Of a stretch of DNA of 64,000 bases, positions 62,755-64,000 are shown piece by piece. Each line of letters begins with the position of its first letter. The stretch's first letter is position 1. The notes under the pieces were generated by a model. That model did no database searches, was not told where the DNA came from, and saw only the letters and a program-made list of their open reading frames with translations. Location: contig DXHR01000003.1 in NCBI GenBank assembly GCA_019113295.1, positions 232,581-296,580 on the forward strand, read 5' to 3'. The position numbers and the translations under genes are program-made. The DNA is from Candidatus Salinicoccus stercoripullorum (GTDB lineage Bacteria > Bacillota > Bacilli > Staphylococcales > Salinicoccaceae).

Positions 62755-64000
62755 ATGAAGAAACTGTTGAGCATAATGGTGGTGCTGGCAGCAGCACTTA
62801 TTATGGCGCCGGACGCTGATGCGAATGAAATCAATAATTTGGAGATGGATATTGAAATCAATGAAGACGGCTCTGTGAGTGTGACCGAGACGCGCGAGGC
62901 TGATATGACAGAAGGCACCGAAAATTACATGACCTTCAATGAGGAAGATTTGGGTGAGGTAGAAATCACGGATTTTTCAGTCGGGGGATACACTGGACAG
63001 TCCGAGTGGAATCCGGATGCGAGTCTGGAAGAAAAGGCCGGGAAATACGGCGTGATTGAGACGGATGAAGGCATAGAACTCGTGTGGGGCATCGGCGGGT
63101 ACGGGGAACAGACATACATTGTGCATTACACACTTGAGAATGTTGTCCGTAATCTCGAGGACGGCCAGTCGCTGTATTGGAACTTCGATACATTCAGCGA
63201 TCTGCCGACAGAGAATTTTACCATGAATGTTTCTTCGGAAGTTCCGTTCAGTGAAAATATGAAGTTCTGGGGGTTCGGCTTTGAAGGAGAAATCAACCGT
63301 TCGGATGATGGTATTACATGGAATGCAAAAGAGTCACTGAGTGATACGAATGATGCTGTTTTGCTCATGCATTTCCCTCCAGGCACTTACAATTCCAGCG
63401 TGACGGATGACGGCACACTGGAATCGGAGGCTGAAGCGGCGAAGGATGGCTCCATCTATGATGACGGGAGTATAAGCGGCTGGCTGATTGGATCGATTGT
63501 CGGAGGAATTGCAGCCATCGCCATAGCCTTCTTCGTTTTCATGCAAAGATTTACCAGCAGACGGTCAGAGGCCGGGCATATTGATTCAGGTGCCACAATC
63601 AAACGAAGGAATAAAGGGTACGAGGCTGAAATGCCTCCTGAAATTGACGATTATGCGTCTGTCGCCTTTGTTCTGAAGCATATGAACATGGGAGGATTTG
63701 AAGAGATATTCCAGGCCTGCATGATGAAGTGGACCGATGAAGGACGCATCACGATCGAAATCAATCAGAAGGCAGGTAAAAAACTGGATAAAAGTACTAC
63801 TGAGATTATCATCCATGACTACCAGCCGATGGTTGAAGACAAATCAGAATCGTTCAAGGATATCAGTAAACAGCTGAAAGATGAAGAGGTGAAAGAGGAC
63901 TACGAGTCCCTGCTGTGGAAGATGCTGATGGATACAGCTGATGAAGCGGGGCGGATCGATGAAAAACGTCTCAAGAAATGGTCCAAGAAAAATGCTAAAG
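62755..64000 (+). CDS. DUF2207 membrane protein (3' partial)
   Basis: The frame is open from ATG 62755 to the end of the window (415 codons). A signal peptide (LLSIMVVLAAALIMAPDADA) is followed by an extracellular beta-rich domain with INEDGSVSVTETREADM. A membrane helix follows near residue 245 (SGWLIGSIVGGIAAIAIAFFVF), then the cytosolic DUF2207 part with PPEIDDYASVAFVLKHMN and MMKWTDEGRITIEI. ATG 62752 is also usable; GAAGGAG precedes both. The function of DUF2207 proteins is unknown; they are usually about 550-620 residues, so about a third is missing. Confidence 0.85.
   Translation, partial: MKKLLSIMVVLAAALIMAPDADANEINNLEMDIEINEDGSVSVTETREADMTEGTENYMTFNEEDLGEVEITDFSVGGYTGQSEWNPDASLEEKAGKYGVIETDEGIELVWGIGGYGEQTYIVHYTLENVVRNLEDGQSLYWNFDTFSDLPTENFTMNVSSEVPFSENMKFWGFGFEGEINRSDDGITWNAKESLSDTNDAVLLMHFPPGTYNSSVTDDGTLESEAEAAKDGSIYDDGSISGWLIGSIVGGIAAIAIAFFVFMQRFTSRRSEAGHIDSGATIKRRNKGYEAEMPPEIDDYASVAFVLKHMNMGGFEEIFQACMMKWTDEGRITIEINQKAGKKLDKSTTEIIIHDYQPMVEDKSESFKDISKQLKDEEVKEDYESLLWKMLMDTADEAGRIDEKRLKKWSKKNAK

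Noticed and set aside
1..64000. CRISPR array, tRNA/rRNA genes, prophage or insertion sequence
   Set aside because: No spaced direct repeats, no cloverleaf or rRNA signature, no integrase, transposase or phage structural motif seen on either strand.

Overview
The window is a chromosomal segment of a low-GC Gram-positive bacterium, most likely a Staphylococcaceae member outside Staphylococcus itself (Salinicoccus/Jeotgalicoccus-like). The placement is an inference. The order recA-rny-ymdB-korA-korB-ricA-mutS-mutL-hydrolase-miaA-hfq-bsaA-hflX-ynbB, and later lexA-sosA-ynzC-tkt-yneF-...-sbcD-sbcC, follows the staphylococcal core order as I recall it. Differences are that miaB is not between korB and ricA, the glp genes are not between mutL and miaA, and glnRA is not after ynbB. 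Base composition looks more balanced than S. aureus (judged by eye, not counted). Most genes are on the + strand, with GGAGG-type ribosome binding sites and many GTG/TTG starts.

Layout: 0-6 kb holds the recA 3' end, RNase Y, a YmdB phosphoesterase and a two-gene 2-oxoacid:ferredoxin oxidoreductase. 5.8-9.4 kb holds a heterodimeric ABC exporter. 9.4-12.4 kb is a TPP riboswitch followed by the ykoEDC ECF transporter; ricA and thiW follow. 13.5-23.9 kb covers mismatch repair (mutSL), a hydrolase, miaA, hfq, a glutathione peroxidase (reverse strand), hflX, a ynbB-type PLP enzyme and a cyclase. 24-27.4 kb is pantothenate/CoA supply: panE divergent from panBCD. 27.4-32.3 kb contains a CAP-domain exoprotein, the lexA/sosA SOS pair with two LexA boxes, a DUF896 protein, transketolase and yneF. 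32.5-37 kb has a solitary peptide-type binding lipoprotein, an S-box (SAM) controlled methyltransferase and a Bcr/CflA exporter. 37.2-42.6 kb has a second heterodimeric ABC exporter, ccdA/ccdC and a DUF2621 protein. 42.6-47.4 kb has a trio of tiny genes (DUF1659, DUF2922, YvrJ) ahead of sbcDC, then a SCO1 lipoprotein.

48.2-61.5 kb is an accessory region with much gene decay. A TetR regulator of LmrA/YxaF type has a strong promoter and operator. The same operator recurs in front of a purine nucleoside phosphorylase gene. That gene is followed by a truncated NupC transporter, a cytidine/guanine-type deaminase interrupted by one amber codon, a fossil duplicate of the sprT locus found 11 kb downstream, and an intact nucleoside hydrolase. 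This reads as a purine-salvage regulon in decay. Next come an Rrf2 regulator beside a wrecked luciferase-family gene, a second DUF896 gene, an intact luciferase-family gene, about 0.8 kb of eroded sequence, the csoR-copA-copZ copper operon, an aminotransferase relic, and an ArsR-rhodanese regulator co-transcribed with an MFS exporter. The window ends with a nucleoside 2-deoxyribosyltransferase-like gene overlapping sprT, and the start of a DUF2207 membrane protein. No tRNA, rRNA, CRISPR array, prophage or intact insertion sequence was seen.
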